A stretch of 64,000 nucleotides of DNA from Chrysoperla carnea. Taxonomy: Eukaryota; Arthropoda; Insecta; Neuroptera; Chrysopidae. The stretch covers positions 64,706,181-64,770,180 of the forward strand of contig NC_058340.1 in assembly GCF_905475395.1 (NCBI RefSeq). The letters are read 5' to 3'. Shown in pieces: positions 41,624 to 54,200 of the stretch. The notes beneath the pieces were generated by a model. That model searched no databases. It worked only from the letters and a program-made list of their open reading frames with translations, and was not told where the DNA came from. The translations under genes and the position numbers were made by a program. The stretch's first letter is position 1, and every line of letters starts with the position of its first letter.

Positions 41624-43765
41624 TTAATTTAAAATACAAGATTCATATGTTGGAATCATATACTTTATGTTTATAAAAGCATCCTCACCACCAGTTCTTT
41701 CTAGCAGTTCCAGAGTTTCATTTATCAGGTCACCGACGTTTTGTTTTCTACGTTGTGTATAATCTATTTTATCACCACAGTTAACTGAAATAATACAAAA
41801 AAAAAAAAAAAAAAACACAAAAAATTGGTTTAGGTTTTTACAGCATCATTCTTAATTTCTACAACATAAAATATTCACGAGAAAAGGTTATAGAAGGTAT
41901 ATTGGTATACAGGGAAATGTATAAAAAACAATTTTTTTTACCGGATGATATTAAAATAGTTATTATTTAAGAAACGAGTGGATTAACAGCATTATTAACG
42001 TACGCCTGCGAAATTTTCACAGTGAGTGCATAGCACGAGTTGGACAATTGCAGAAGTCCGTTAATAATGCGTTATCACCACGTATATCGTACAAAACTAT
42101 CTACACCTCTAAACTGTGAAAATAACGATAATTATTGTTTAAAATTTGTCATAGCTTATTGAGAAAAATAGAAAATTAAAAAAGTTACTGTTGATAAATG
42201 GGAGTTGCAATCCGCCAAGTAGCGATAATAATTCGTACTAATATTAAAACAGGAAGGAATATCAAAAAGGAATCACGTTCTTTATCTTGGATAAACAAAT
42301 AAAACACCAGCATGGCTGCTAAAAGAATTTAATTCAAATGACTTACTATTTTTTTCTTTAAACAAGTTAAACACAGGTAATATTTGTCTATAATAAGGTA
42401 CTAGTGCTTCGCCAATCATTTCATCACATTTAACTAATTCTTGTAATACTCGTAAAGTTTTACATATCACTTCAATATTTCGTGTATTTAATGCTCCTAA
42501 AAAATTATTAACAATTAAATGTATTGTCGAGATCATTTGTGCTCGAAAAAATTTTTCGCACATACTTTTAATTGGAATAATTAATTGTGGTAACACTGGA
42601 AATACTTTGTGTGCACCATTTGCTAACATATCACGAATTCCTTGATGTGCAAAAAAATTATATGGAACTTCTGTCTCAACTAATCCATCAAAAAACATTG
42701 GTAAATAGTAATGAAAATCCAATTTATCAATTTCAACCTGGAGCAAAATTTATTTTTATATAAATCTCATGTTTTTTTTTGGTTGTGTTAAATCTAGCGA
42801 TGGTATGTAAGATAATCGAGCGGGAGGAAGGGGAACTAGAGCGGATAAAACAAACAGGGTTTGCTCATCGAATTTCCCATATTCTTCCTAAAACCACTAT
42901 TCCTTGATAATTCTCCCATAAAAGTAATGAGTTGAAATAAACCATTCTCCAAATAGTTATTTGACGGAATTGAAATCTTTTCGTAAAACATTTTAGACGA
43001 TATCTCAAAAATTAAACACCCTATAGAATAATGAAGCCGAATTTCGTATTTTTTGGGTCCAAATTATCCCATATTAAAAGAAAATTAAAAAAATAACGAA
43101 AAATTAGATCATTTTTTTAATCTTAGATTTGGGTAGAAATCAATAAGTAAGTTTGATCCAAAAAAAAAATCGTTTGAATATTAGATGAGTAGTTTTTGAG
43201 ATATCGAATAAAATGCGAGAGGTGAAATCCCAGTATATTTTCTTCCGTCAATACTTCAGAAACATGCTTCTCAGTCACAAAATCAACTAAATTTTCATCT
43301 CAATGAATGATTAACCGTTCAACAATTGTGGACTTGTAGTTTCTGAGATGTTGGAGCTAGTAAACAAAAGACAAATCAAACTCAAAATTGCTAATAAAGA
43401 GTTGATTGTCTCCTCCAAAAAATTTGATGAATTCACAATTGATTTACAAATTTATAAATCTTGTTAAAACTAAAACTTACCCTCCATCCGATTTTATTAC
43501 CAAATGTATCAAATTCTAAATTAATTGGAAAATCACCCCTTAAATAATGTTTACGAAATAATGATGGCTTTACGTGACGCTCATCCATATTATTTAATCG
43601 TGGCGGTGGCTCAACTTTCGTATTCTTTTGTAAACTTTGTATTGTGAATGCTGGTACCACACGTATTGGTATATTCTGTTGTTCAGGTGGTATTTTTCGG
43701 TGTCCATTTGGTAAATGGGGCATAGGTTTTCTAAGACCCGCCCGAAATGCTTTTCCACTAACCAT
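41624..43765 (-). CDS. PACRG: Parkin co-regulated gene protein (PACRG)
   Basis: A microtubule inner-junction protein of ciliary doublets, working with FAP20/CFAP20. Exons on the minus strand: 43765-43481, 42737-42347, 41784-41624, in phase, 278 residues. Conserved blocks: [31 protein letters not shown] in the form [82 protein letters not shown], then [20 protein letters not shown] and [16 protein letters not shown]. The ATG at 43765 is chosen; only a TTG lies upstream in frame. The vertebrate partner gene parkin is not next to it here. AATAAA (minus) at 41570-41565. Confidence 0.95.
42212..42260 (+). repeat. Dispersed repeat R3, copy 1
   Basis: In PACRG intron 2. Shares CCGCCAA, AATAATTCGTACTA and ATTAAAACAGGAAG with two adjacent copies at 61846-61888 and 61926-61970; the homology extends upstream to a TTGATAA...TTGCAA segment. 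Confidence 0.5.
42930..43390. repeat. AT-rich repeat related to 31140-31700
   Basis: In PACRG intron 1. Contains GAGATATCGAATAAAAT, TTGATCCAAAAA, ATTAGATGAGTAG, AAATTTTCAT and GTTTCTGAGAT in a similar order to the DCAF6 intron 1 repeat. Borders approximate. Confidence 0.4.
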
Positions 43766-44143
43766 TTTCAAACAATAACATCAAACATATGTTTTTAATA
43801 TTGTAAATTCCATTACAGATTTAATACAGTCAAATGCCACTTATAAAATTGCATTAGATATAATATAATAGTCACTTAGCGACGTGTTAGATCAATAAAA
43901 ATAAATAATAAATGTGAATGATTTGTTAAAATTTTCACAGTTTTTCCACCTTCTATTGTTTTAAGGAAGTTCGAGCGAATCTATACAAAATCTTATGTAA
44001 AATAATTGTGCCAAAGTTTAGGTTTTGAAACTCCGTATACATATAATAGCCTAATCAAATAAAAAATTTTCGAAGAATAAATTTCCAGCAAGCTTGTAAC
44101 CGTTTTAATATCTTCATTTGGTCAATCCCAGGAGAGGGGTGTG

Positions 44144-44280
44144 CATGGATATAGGAATATTTTAAAAGGGATGGAGTATAACCGAGTGGGGTGAGTCTCA
44201 CTCAGGGGGAAGAGGCAGGGTATCATTGTGCCTACTTTCTATTGACTGTTAACTAGGCACATGCTGAAAGTATGCTCAAA
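44144..44280 (-). mobile_element. MITE family B, truncated copy
   Basis: Matches the reverse complement of 16524 down to about 16385: CATGGATATAGGAATATTTT, GTCTCACTCAGG, GAAGAGGCAGGGTATCATTG, CTTTCTATTG and ATGCTGAAAGTATG. The other end is missing. Confidence 0.65.
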
Positions 44281-45016
44281 GCCTTCTTTAAGTGTTTTTG
44301 ATTCGTTTGTAAGCATGGAAACATGTTTGACATATGGTTGACGTGTGTGGACAACATAAATAAATAATCTTATATTCAAAAGAAAAGTAAAATTTGTATA
44401 GAAAAATAAATACGTGAAGTATTTATGCTTGTTTTAAAACAATTTTTTCAACGATATAAGTCACCTAAACGCAACAATATTTTATTCAATTTAGTGAATA
44501 TTCAATCTTCAATCCTAGTGTAACAACTATTATAAGTTAACTAATGAAATTCATAAGAAAGCTTAAGAATGTCTCGAAAATACGTCGATTAATTTTCAAT
44601 ACAATTTCAACGAATTATAGAATTTTTTAAATATGAAATTAATGTAAAAATTTATTTGCTGAAATTATTACTTATTTATGTATTTAATTATGTACCCGTG
44701 AACCTAATCTTAATTTAAATAAATGAAGTTTTATTTTTATTATTTTACGAATTATTTACGATATATTCTTCAGGTAATTAGTCGGTCATAGGAATATTAA
44801 AGGTATATTCCTTCATCCATTAGTTAAAAATATTATATTTGTAATTAATTTCTAAATTGTATTTAAAAAAAATACATTTTTTTTTAAATAGAAAGATTTT
44901 TTGCTCGGAGCAATCTACAACACGAGCAGAATTCGCGATCCCTTTAAATTTTCCCGCAATTAATAGTGCGAACAACCGCAGCCAATCAAAAGCAGGCATT
45001 GCTTCAGGCAATCTAA

Positions 45017-45198
45017 AACCATGGATATAGAAATATTAAAATCTAAAACACAAAGTTTTATCGTTCTATTTGAATTTCCCCGCAAATGAGAGCCGCAGCC
45101 AATCAAAAGTAGGCACATTGCTTCCCCCTGAGTAATACACCCCCCTCGTCTAAAGCAGGACTTTATACTACATCCCTACTATAGTTACTAGATCCGTG
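45017..45198 (-). mobile_element. MITE family B, divergent copy
   Basis: Starts CCATGGATATAGAAATATTA and ends TAGTTACTAGATCCGTG, the two termini of the family, with AAAGCAGGACTTTATACTAC at the right end. A GC-richer unit with CCGCAGCCAATCAAAAG is shared with 44975-45003, so a partial duplicate lies just to the left. Confidence 0.65.
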
Positions 45199-45424
45199 GT
45201 TACTACCATTGATATCTCTATGACTTTTGAAATCAAACGGTCTATATGTATATAATATGTCTGTGATTAATTTTGTGATACCTTGTATGTATAACTGACA
45301 GCTACAACTGTCAAAAATCAAAAACGCGTTTCAAACAAATCAGTAAATAGTAAATGCAAACGTATTTACTGATGAAAATCGTATAATCACTGTTTTGTTA
45401 GTCCAACAAGATTCTGAAATTTGA

Positions 45425-46159
45425 AATGGATGGTAAGAATTTTTCCATTCATAAATATTAAAAAAATTGTAATTATTTCGAAATTAAAATTTTTATTTGT
45501 GCGGTGAAATTACAGATGAAAAAATTATAAGTGATGAAGGTCAGTTAATTCCTGGAGCTATTGAAAATGAAGAAGACGACGATGAAGAAACTTATTCGTC
45601 GGATATTTGTGATGAAATACTCATTCCACAAATTGAATTACTTGAACAGAAACCGCTATATACATGTGATCTTTGTGACAAAACATTTATAAAAAAATCC
45701 TATTTGGATCGACATAAACGAGTGCATACCAAAGAAAAACTATTTTCATGTGATTTTTGTGATAAAACATTTAATCAGCCAAGTACTTTAACTCAACATA
45801 AAAGAACTCATACTGACGTAAGACCGTATGTGTGCCATTTTTGTAATAAAACATTTAATCGAAAAATTAATTTAGATATACATATACGAACTCATACAGG
45901 TGAAAAACCGTTTTTATGTGATGTTTGTGATCAGGCATTTATTAAAAAATATCATTTAACACGGCATCAACTAATACATACCGGTGAAAGGCCTTACGGA
46001 TGTGATGTTTGTGAGAAGAGATTTATACGACGAGATCAATTAGTTTTACATATACGAACACATACTGGTGAAAAACCATATTCATGTGATGTTTGTGAGA
46101 AAAAATTTGCACGACGGGATAAATTAATTCTACACCAACGAATACATAACAGAAACTAA
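45425..46159 (+). CDS. C2H2 zinc-finger protein with six fingers
   Basis: Probably a sequence-specific DNA-binding nuclear protein; target and orthologue unknown. Exon 1 (45425-45431) encodes only M-D and one base, exon 2 (45516-46159) the rest; 216 residues. An acidic N-terminus (ENEEDDDEE) precedes six tandem fingers of pattern C-x2-C-x12-H-x3-H: CDLCDKTF...HKRVH, CDFCDKTF...HKRTH, CHFCNKTF...HIRTH, CDVCDQAF...HQLIH, CDVCEKRF...HIRTH and CDVCEKKF...HQRIH. Linkers of the T-G-E-K/R-P type occur before fingers 4 to 6. No ZAD, BTB or KRAB domain is present. AATAAA at 46282-46287. The tiny first exon is inferred from the splice signal and its position; the frame itself is certain. Confidence 0.85.
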
Positions 46160-46387
46160 CGTATTTCAATCGGAAACGTGGAAACTATATTAGATTGGAC
46201 ATGATTTCTGCAAAAATGGTGGAATATGTATAAAAAAGGACAATTATATAATTATTATAAACTTGAATATGTTGTTATTTTAATAAAGAATCAGGGTCAG
46301 TGTAGACAACCTTTTTTATTCTGTTGGATAACTGAAATTTTACCGAATCTAATCTTATTTTATAATTATTAGCTCGACCCATGCGTT

Positions 46388-46779
46388 ATAGACCTTTTTC
46401 ACATTTATTTTTTTTTTTTTTGAAAACAGACAATGAAAGTCATTAAAATTCAAATTGGCGAAAACGATCCGGAAACACACGATGTTACACGAAGGTTGGT
46501 TTGACGTCATTTAAAGTTGATAATAATGATATATTAATACAACTGTTGACACTGTTTTATTGTCATTGCTTGTCGGATTGACATCACGGATCACGTGTGC
46601 GGTGGAGTCAAAAAAAATCGTTTTAAAATATTTCAAATATTGTGATTTTTTTACAATTTTTTTTCATAGTGTTTTTATTGTTAAAAATGCGTAATTTTTC
46701 AGTTACAGGCTCTACTCGACCTATATTTTCATAAAAAATTATCAAATAGCATTTCTGCTTTTCATGAAAAAGGTCTATG
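46388..46779. mobile_element. MITE with ATAGACCTTTTTCA ends
   Basis: About 390 bp with a 13-14 bp terminal inverted repeat, TATAGACCTTTTTCA at left and the complement of CATAGACCTTTTTCA at right. TA-like flank. AT-rich, non-coding, with a GC-richer patch near 46580-46600. Confidence 0.55.
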
Positions 46780-46834
46780 CTGTAGTACGGAGCCCGTGAC
46801 TAAAAACAAGCTTGAAAAGTTTCCTTTCTTGAGA

Positions 46835-46960
46835 TAGACGACTGAGCTCTCCCATTCCCAGCCACACGATGAACCATTTATAGCCAGCTGTTTAAGAACT
46901 GTAAGAGTGCTTTGATGTCAACGGATTTCAGATCGGAGAGAACTGAGATAGGTAAGTAAC
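46835..46960 (-). mobile_element. Relic of the second LINE family
   Basis: Resembles 17940-18040 in the same orientation: CCATTCCCAGCCAC versus CCATCCCCGGCCAC, then GAACCATTT and CAGCTGTTTAA versus GAGCTGTTTAA, a TTTGATGTCAACGGATTTCAG block versus TTCGACGTCGACTGACTTTAG (first 20 bases each), and CGGAGAG. Short and decayed. Confidence 0.5.
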
Positions 46961-48289
46961 GAATAATGTTTTTTTACTAAGAATCGAAAAATCTATCTGG
47001 AGATTTTTCTGATAAAGCTGTAGAAACTTTAAGTTTTTGAGTCTCCAAATTAAAACTGGAGGATTGGTAATTCTACTACTTGTTTTCTATTTCGGAAATA
47101 CAAGTTTTAAAGCAAATTTCTTAAATGCAATAATTCCTGAAAAGAAAAGAATTTATTTTTACTGAACAAATAAAAAAAATTAAAATTTTAGGAATGTTTT
47201 ATTATAAATTTTAACGATTAGATATCTCTAATAACATGGTAATAATATTTTTTTTTATAATTTTTGATGAATGATAATTAAGTACAAAAATAATAGTTTG
47301 ATTTTTATCTAATATTTCAAAGTTCTAAACACCAAAAAAATTATACTTTCAAATTAATCCGATAGATACTAACGAGTTTGAATGTATAGTAAATCAATTC
47401 TAAATAGACAAAAGCTATAAAATTTAGTACAATATCGATAATACTTAATACCGAATGACCGGAAATCCCATTGCTAGTGCAGACTCGAGTGTAATTCGTA
47501 CACCGAAGGAGAAGATTCACTTTTTTATTTGCGAATATTCCGTTCATTTCAGTGTAATTGATGCTATGTGGCGATTTTTGTATCAAAGTTAAAAGCTAAG
47601 CTAGTCTATATACGCATGATCAACTAAACTGAACCTTAAGCAGTAGGATTTTCTTTTAAAAAGTTTTGAACTTCATCGATTTTGGACTTTTTTTCACCAC
47701 ACAGTTTTGCGTCCTTTTTCCGGAGCGATCTATACGTTAATACCGGCCGCACATAAATGAAGCCGGGCTGCACATTGCTTATGTAACATTTATCGATTTT
47801 TTTTGGCACGTATGGAAGTTTAAAATAACAGGTTTTATTCATCTAATGTCTTCGGCGTGTACATACTACTAGTTCGGTTCATATGGAACGTCTACACTCG
47901 TTATCGCGATTTTTTATCTTTCAAAGCGTCAAGTTTAACACTCAAAACATGACTTAAAAGAGTGTAAAATTCAAAGACGAATGTATCTATAAATTATTCA
48001 ATTTTTCGAAGAATTTATGCAATAGTTATTTTACTAGAAATACTACTAAATTTCTCGAAATAACTCTATCGGATTAAAAATGAACTTCTTGTATTCCCTT
48101 TTTCTCTTTATTGATTTCCTTAAAAAATATTATGATAAAAATATAAAAGAAAATTTATAATTATTATATAAATCTTGTATAAAAACTAAATCATTTTGCG
48201 GGACGCGGATAATCTAAGATAAAATCGATAATCTTAAATACTGGTAATCATATAAAAAAAAGCAAAAAAAAATTCATAATTTATATGTG

Positions 48290-51200
48290 TCATTTTGTAC
48301 ATGGCGGATGGTTAAGTTCGAGGAACTGGAATGGCACGTGGAGAGTACAATGTTTATGTTGAACAACTAAATGACCGCGTCGATGTGAAGCACCCACAAC
48401 TAAAACTGTTTCACCTTTCATTAACACTGCCGGTTCATCTTCGGGGAACGACATTTTCATTACACGAGTTTGTGGATATCCTAATTTAGTGTTGCCAGCC
48501 ACTGTGTACGATCTACTTGGTGGAACTGGTGGAGGTCGTTCTAAATCTAAACCAAATAGATTACAAGTTTGTTCGACAACTTGTTCAGGAGGTGGTGTGC
48601 CAGCTATAGGTTGGGGCCGAGGACGGCGTCCACCTTGAATTTCACGTTCCCGTCGTAACGCTGCAGCCCAACGTCGTTTCACTTTCCAACCACGCCATGT
48701 TGCTTGAATTAAAATCGCAGCGGATTGACGTGTATTAGTACGCATCATTTCCAATTGTTGACGTATACTCTCGCTTAGGAATATGTGTCGTTTTCCTAGT
48801 GCCCAATTTGCCACCGCAACTACACATTCTTGTTTCAATCCTGTACCGCCAAATTGATCGCATGCATATCGTAATATTGTTTGACAGTCTTCAATAACTT
48901 TATCTTCCGGACGTTTACCGCATCCAAAAGGTGCTAATAATTTATAACGACCATAGAATGCCTTAAATCGCATGCGATGTGGAAAACCTCCAGCCATTAA
49001 ATTTACAGTCTCTAATACTTGAAGTGCACGAATTTGTTTCATTGCAGTCATTCGATCGAAACGTCCTGGTAATTCTGTGGGATTACTTCGAATACATCTT
49101 ACAAAATGAGGTCGAGCATGAACTAATGTGCGCAATAAATTATCTAATCTTGTATGGAAATCTTGCGTTAGCGTAGAAACAGGTTCATCACCATTTAATA
49201 AATCCGTATGTGATGTTGGCGAAATTCGAAAACTTATCCCACGTGGTACATTTTGCGATGAATATAAAGCTTTTAATTCACTTCCAAATAAATGAGTTGC
49301 AAATCCAAAATTACATGAATGCTTATAAAAAACGGAAACCAAATCATCAGGTATAACATCTTTATTAGTGTCCAAAAAATCCGAGGCATCGTATACTACA
49401 CGGCCAGCAAAATGTTGTATACCAAATGTTCGTGGCTCGGGTGGTCGAGGCTCAAATAGACGTGGATTTTGACGATGTTGAACCCTTACTTTCGAAACGA
49501 ACGATTCAGCTGTACCACGTACAGAGCACTCGGCATCTAACATACTTAGAAGACCGGTACGAAGTGATGAAATTAAATCTATACATGGCACGTTATCAAT
49601 GTAATCGACTTCAAGTTCGCAATCAATGCCTTCGTCACGACACGACTCAATACTTGACTTAAATATGTGTGTGTTGTAGAAATGTTGCATGGTTTCTGCG
49701 CATAAATTGATACATAAATGTTCTAATTGCGATGGTCGATGATCCTCAAATCCAAACATGTCTAAAATACCGATAAAACCGTCGGTAGCATGTCGTACTG
49801 CATTATTAAGTGCAGCCATTGATTTTGCACCAGCTGTCCCAGCACCTCCACCACTTGTGACTGTAGAAGTTGCATGTTGGGATGCAACATCCGCATTTTG
49901 TATATGTTGATTATGAACTGATTCATTCGAGTCAGAACTTAGCGTTCCTAATGTGGAACCAAGACGTTTTAAACTGTTTGCCCGACGCACGATTGTGGCA
50001 ACAGTTCGGCAATATAAGGCTTTGGCAAGACAGTCCCTTGTCATATTTGAAATATTTGCATCACAAACAGCACGTACCAATTGACCACGTGCATTATGGG
50101 TACGTGAAGTTAAACCTCTAAATAGAGCAGGTCCAGCAACACCCAGCAATCCAGCAGCTGCATTCAGTTCTTGACCACCACCTTTAACTTCAACTTCTAA
50201 ACTTTTCCCATCGGCAAATTGCACATTTCCAAGAAGTAAAACGGCGGCTAATACGCGTACAACATCTAAAAATGGTATGCCCAAAACACCAAGGCATGCT
50301 TTCCATGCTTGAAATCGTGCGGCATCTTCTCCAGTATCTTGACGGGTATCACCACGTTGTAAAAATCGTAAATTCCGTGGCCCATAACCTTCTAAACACA
50401 ATTTCGTTCGTTCTTCATTGGATAATCCAGCTAACATTTGGTAAAATATGTGATAATTCTTTTCGCCAGATAATGGTCGTATCACTCTTGTTTGATCCAA
50501 GAAGTAACAATGAATTTTCGTTCGATATAAAGCACCATCTGTTACTTGGACTTCAATAAATTGACCCTACAAAAAATCATAAAGTTAAATTTTGGCCTGT
50601 TTCAAATAAGTCACAAGAATACTTACAATACGACTCGATTCAGAATTATATGAAGTTTTCGCCGATCCAAGTGATCGTAATACTGTAAAAGCTGCAGCTA
50701 AGTGTTTAAAAGCATCAGTTTCAGGTCCACCTCCAGCAACGGCAAATAATTGCCGTAATAGTAGCATAGATGCATGAGTTTTACCCGATCCACTTGTGCC
50801 TGATAAGATGATTGCTTGTGGATATCCAGTTTCGGATTGTTGTCGAACAGCTTCTTGCACAACTTTGTTTAATTGTGGACTGGCTGAAAGACATCGTGTA
50901 CTGCTTAATGTTAACGGATTTCCAACATCGTTGTATGGATTTACACACAAGAGAATTGGACCAACATTCGTCTGAAAAATAAAAAAATTACAAATATTAT
51001 CAAGTAAGATAATTTTGAATATGGATATTTTGGACCTTTTTTTAAGCTTTTACGAGTAGATTTGTGTAATACTTGTGTTTTTTATGAAATAATACGAATA
51101 ATATTGTTCTAAAACATTTTAAAAGGGGAGCAAGCGAGCAAAATGTGTGTTACGAGTGTATGGCAATCTTCAAATATCTCGAAAAAACGGCAGTGTATAA

Positions 51201-54200
51201 AAAAACGAGAAAATATGGTTTTTGAAAGCTATTTAATGGAAAGAAAAAAACATTTATTTTGCGGATAAGGGTCAATAATACGAATAGAGTATTTGCCCCG
51301 AAACATTTTTTAAGGTAAAATTTATCGATCTATAATCTTCAATTTAGTAAGTCTTTTTATTCGAGCATGAGCCTGTTATGACGCAAATTTTGGCTTCCGC
51401 AATTCTATTTCGTCTTCATGGCGGTATCACTCACGGTTTTGATAATTTTTCTAAACTCTTCTCCAGCTTATCCTCTTCTTTCATTCTAAACCTGTTTCGA
51501 AGCCCAGTATGATAGTCTCGCCTAGATCCAGGTTTCATATTTGAAGTATTCGATTCAAAGACAAAGTCAAAGAATGTTCCGAGCTCAAAATATGCATGGA
51601 TATCTGATTAGTCAGTGGATATAAATGTGTGCATTTACAGGACTATATTGTTAATTCAAATTTACGTGGATAGATTCTCAATGGGAGGGGTTTTGACCCC
51701 CCAAAACCTCTCTCGTGCGCACAGGCCTGAAGACCGATCTTGTATTTTGTCCTTGATAATTCGAGGGAATATGCTCTGACTTTTGATTTTGAGTAGTTCG
51801 CTTTGAAACGATTAAAATTGCTTGCAAATAAGAATAGATATAATTTTGAAAGTGAAAATAGAATTTTGTAGATTGAAGACACACTGGACAAAAACTTAAT
51901 TCATGATTCGACCTACGAAAAGGTTATTGCGTAACGATGTTGCTATTGAACTTGCCTACTGTTTGTGGCAGAAGTTATGACAATAATAATGACATAATAT
52001 TATGTCATTTCCAATTAATTTTTAGATAATGATAATGTTGTTTAAACATGTAAACCAAATGAAATAAGTTTGCATGCATGCATACTCTTTTTTTTATTTC
52101 AATTGTGTAGCATTATAATTTATGATTTCCTTTTAAAAATTCTTACATACATTATCTAATATTTATTACGATTTAACTGTTTGTATAATTATGTAATAAT
52201 TATACTTTTTAAACATCGAATAAAGATTGATAAAAATAAGTAAAAATTATCTGATTATAAAAATTATCTAACTCAATTATTCGAAAACAAAAAGTAAATG
52301 TTAAAAACATTTGACAATCGTAATTATTTTCAATTTTCTCATTATGCAAATGAGAAATTATTCAAATTGTTTTTACCTTTAAAATTCATTTCGTGTGAAC
52401 TTTTTGTTTTCTTTGCTATATAATTGTCAAATTATTAATATCCTCAATTATTGTTAATTAATATTTATGCATATATTATATTTCTATTTATCTATCTATG
52501 AGTTATTATTATTTATTTTAATTAGTCTTTACAGAAATGCAATTGAAAATAATTACTTTATAAATGAACTTGTAAGATGTGTTTTGTAAATATAATTATC
52601 ATTTATTAATGTTTTCTCATAATTATTTTTATGAGAAATATTAATTTTATTTCATTGATTATGTAAAAAGCTTTTTGATGGGTGCATGAATAACCTTTGA
52701 GTACTGGGGATAATCAATTTGTAAGATTGATAAATAAATTAAAAAAATATTGTTATTTGTCCATGATTTTCACAGTTAGGTCGCATTTCTTCAGGTTTCA
52801 AAATTCCAATAGAAGATTGTTAGATGAATTATTGCTTCAAAGAACTGAACCGAGACAACCGGCTATTTGGCAATAGAGGACTTATCATAAATCATCCTTT
52901 GGCCTGGGTGTGTCATTCGTACAGCAGGCTACTCCGTAATTTGCCGAATCAAAGAGTAGTTACAGAATAAACGAGTAGTTAAGATTCACGGGACAGTCTG
53001 TTTCGTCAGTGGCCTCGAAATAATCTTTTAATTTCATTTCATCTGACCTAGATACCAAGGCAATCTGCTGTAAAGGAACACGAGACAACGGACCGTTTGG
53101 CACTGGAGGAGTAGTCCCAAATAGTAATTCCCAAGTGTTTTAGTGGTTTTCTAACGTCTGTTTAGTGGGCTTGAAAGTTGGCAACACTGACTAAAAGTAT
53201 GGTCAATGTATCAGGTCTCATTAGCAAGATCTTTACAAAAGATAACAATGAGTATACCAAATTCGAGCACCTAGATATTCGAGAAGACAATTCGAAATAA
53301 GTAAAATTTAAAAAATTGCCATACTCACATAATATTGTTTCGTACAAAATCTTGCATGCAAACATTTAATAACAGCATCCTCAGTTAATGGACCAGGTAA
53401 ATGTATTAAATCTTCTGTTTCGAATCCCGTGATTGGTAATTTATTACAACTGTTATTATTATTATTCTGCAAAATTACATTATTCCCATTTTGTTGTTGT
53501 TGCTGTTGCTGCTGTTGTTGCGTTGCTATAACTGTTTGTAATGCCGTTGCTGTGGTCGTTGATGATGTAATTCCTGCATATTGTCCATTAACAAAACTAT
53601 TATTAATCCCACAATTAGGATTATGAGGTTGTTGTGTTGTTGGAGAAGTAATTGTTGTTCCGTTTGTATTATTAATTGTTAAATTTGTTTGTGATGTACC
53701 AGTACTTAAATTTGTACCAGTACATGTACTAATATTGTTATTGTTATTACTATTATTATTATTATTATTGCTATGTTGTATTGGTAATGTGCGTGTGACG
53801 GCGCGTGATATATCTGTTAGATTTGTTGTTGTATTGGTTTGAACACGTGGCGGTACAATTGGTTGTGATAATGGTGTGTTATTGTTATTATTTCCTGGTA
53901 TACCTGTTATTGATAATAATACAAGAAATTACAGAAATTTTCTTTTTTGTGGAATAAATAATATTTGTTTGTTTTTGTTAAAATTACATTTCTGTAATTT
54001 GCAATTTTCATTTTAATTCTATCGTCAGTTTATTTAAGTTTATTTCAGTAAAATTGCATTTATTTTTTTTTCATGGAGTTTTTTTAATTTATGTCAGTTA
54101 AATTACATTTCTGTAATTTATCTGTTATGTATAAATTACATAAATGTAATTTTCTTATTTTATAGTTTTTATGAATATTATTTAAATAATAACGCTTTTT

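Larger units (their letters stand above)
43766..45424. other. Divergent intergenic region between PACRG and the zinc-finger gene
   Basis: 1.66 kb holding two family B MITE copies (44144-44280 and 45017-45198) and a related partial unit near 44890-45010. 43766-44143 and 45199-45424 are the unique upstream parts of the two genes. Confidence 0.5.
46160..48289. other. Intergenic region between the zinc-finger gene and dachs
   Basis: 2.1 kb with a MITE (46388-46779), a LINE relic (46835-46960) and the 3' region of dachs. The minus-strand frame at 47636-47842 begins with ATG but has no recognisable domain. Nothing else is supported. Confidence 0.45.

Noticed and set aside
47636-47842. Minus-strand frame of 68 codons starting with ATG
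   Set aside because: Lysine-rich peptide with no recognised motif; no splice partner or conserved neighbour found. Could be a small gene but nothing supports it.
53429-53626. Plus-strand frame with a run of cysteines
   Set aside because: Antisense of the CAG/CAA-rich dachs exon; the cysteine run is the reverse reading of the glutamine codons.
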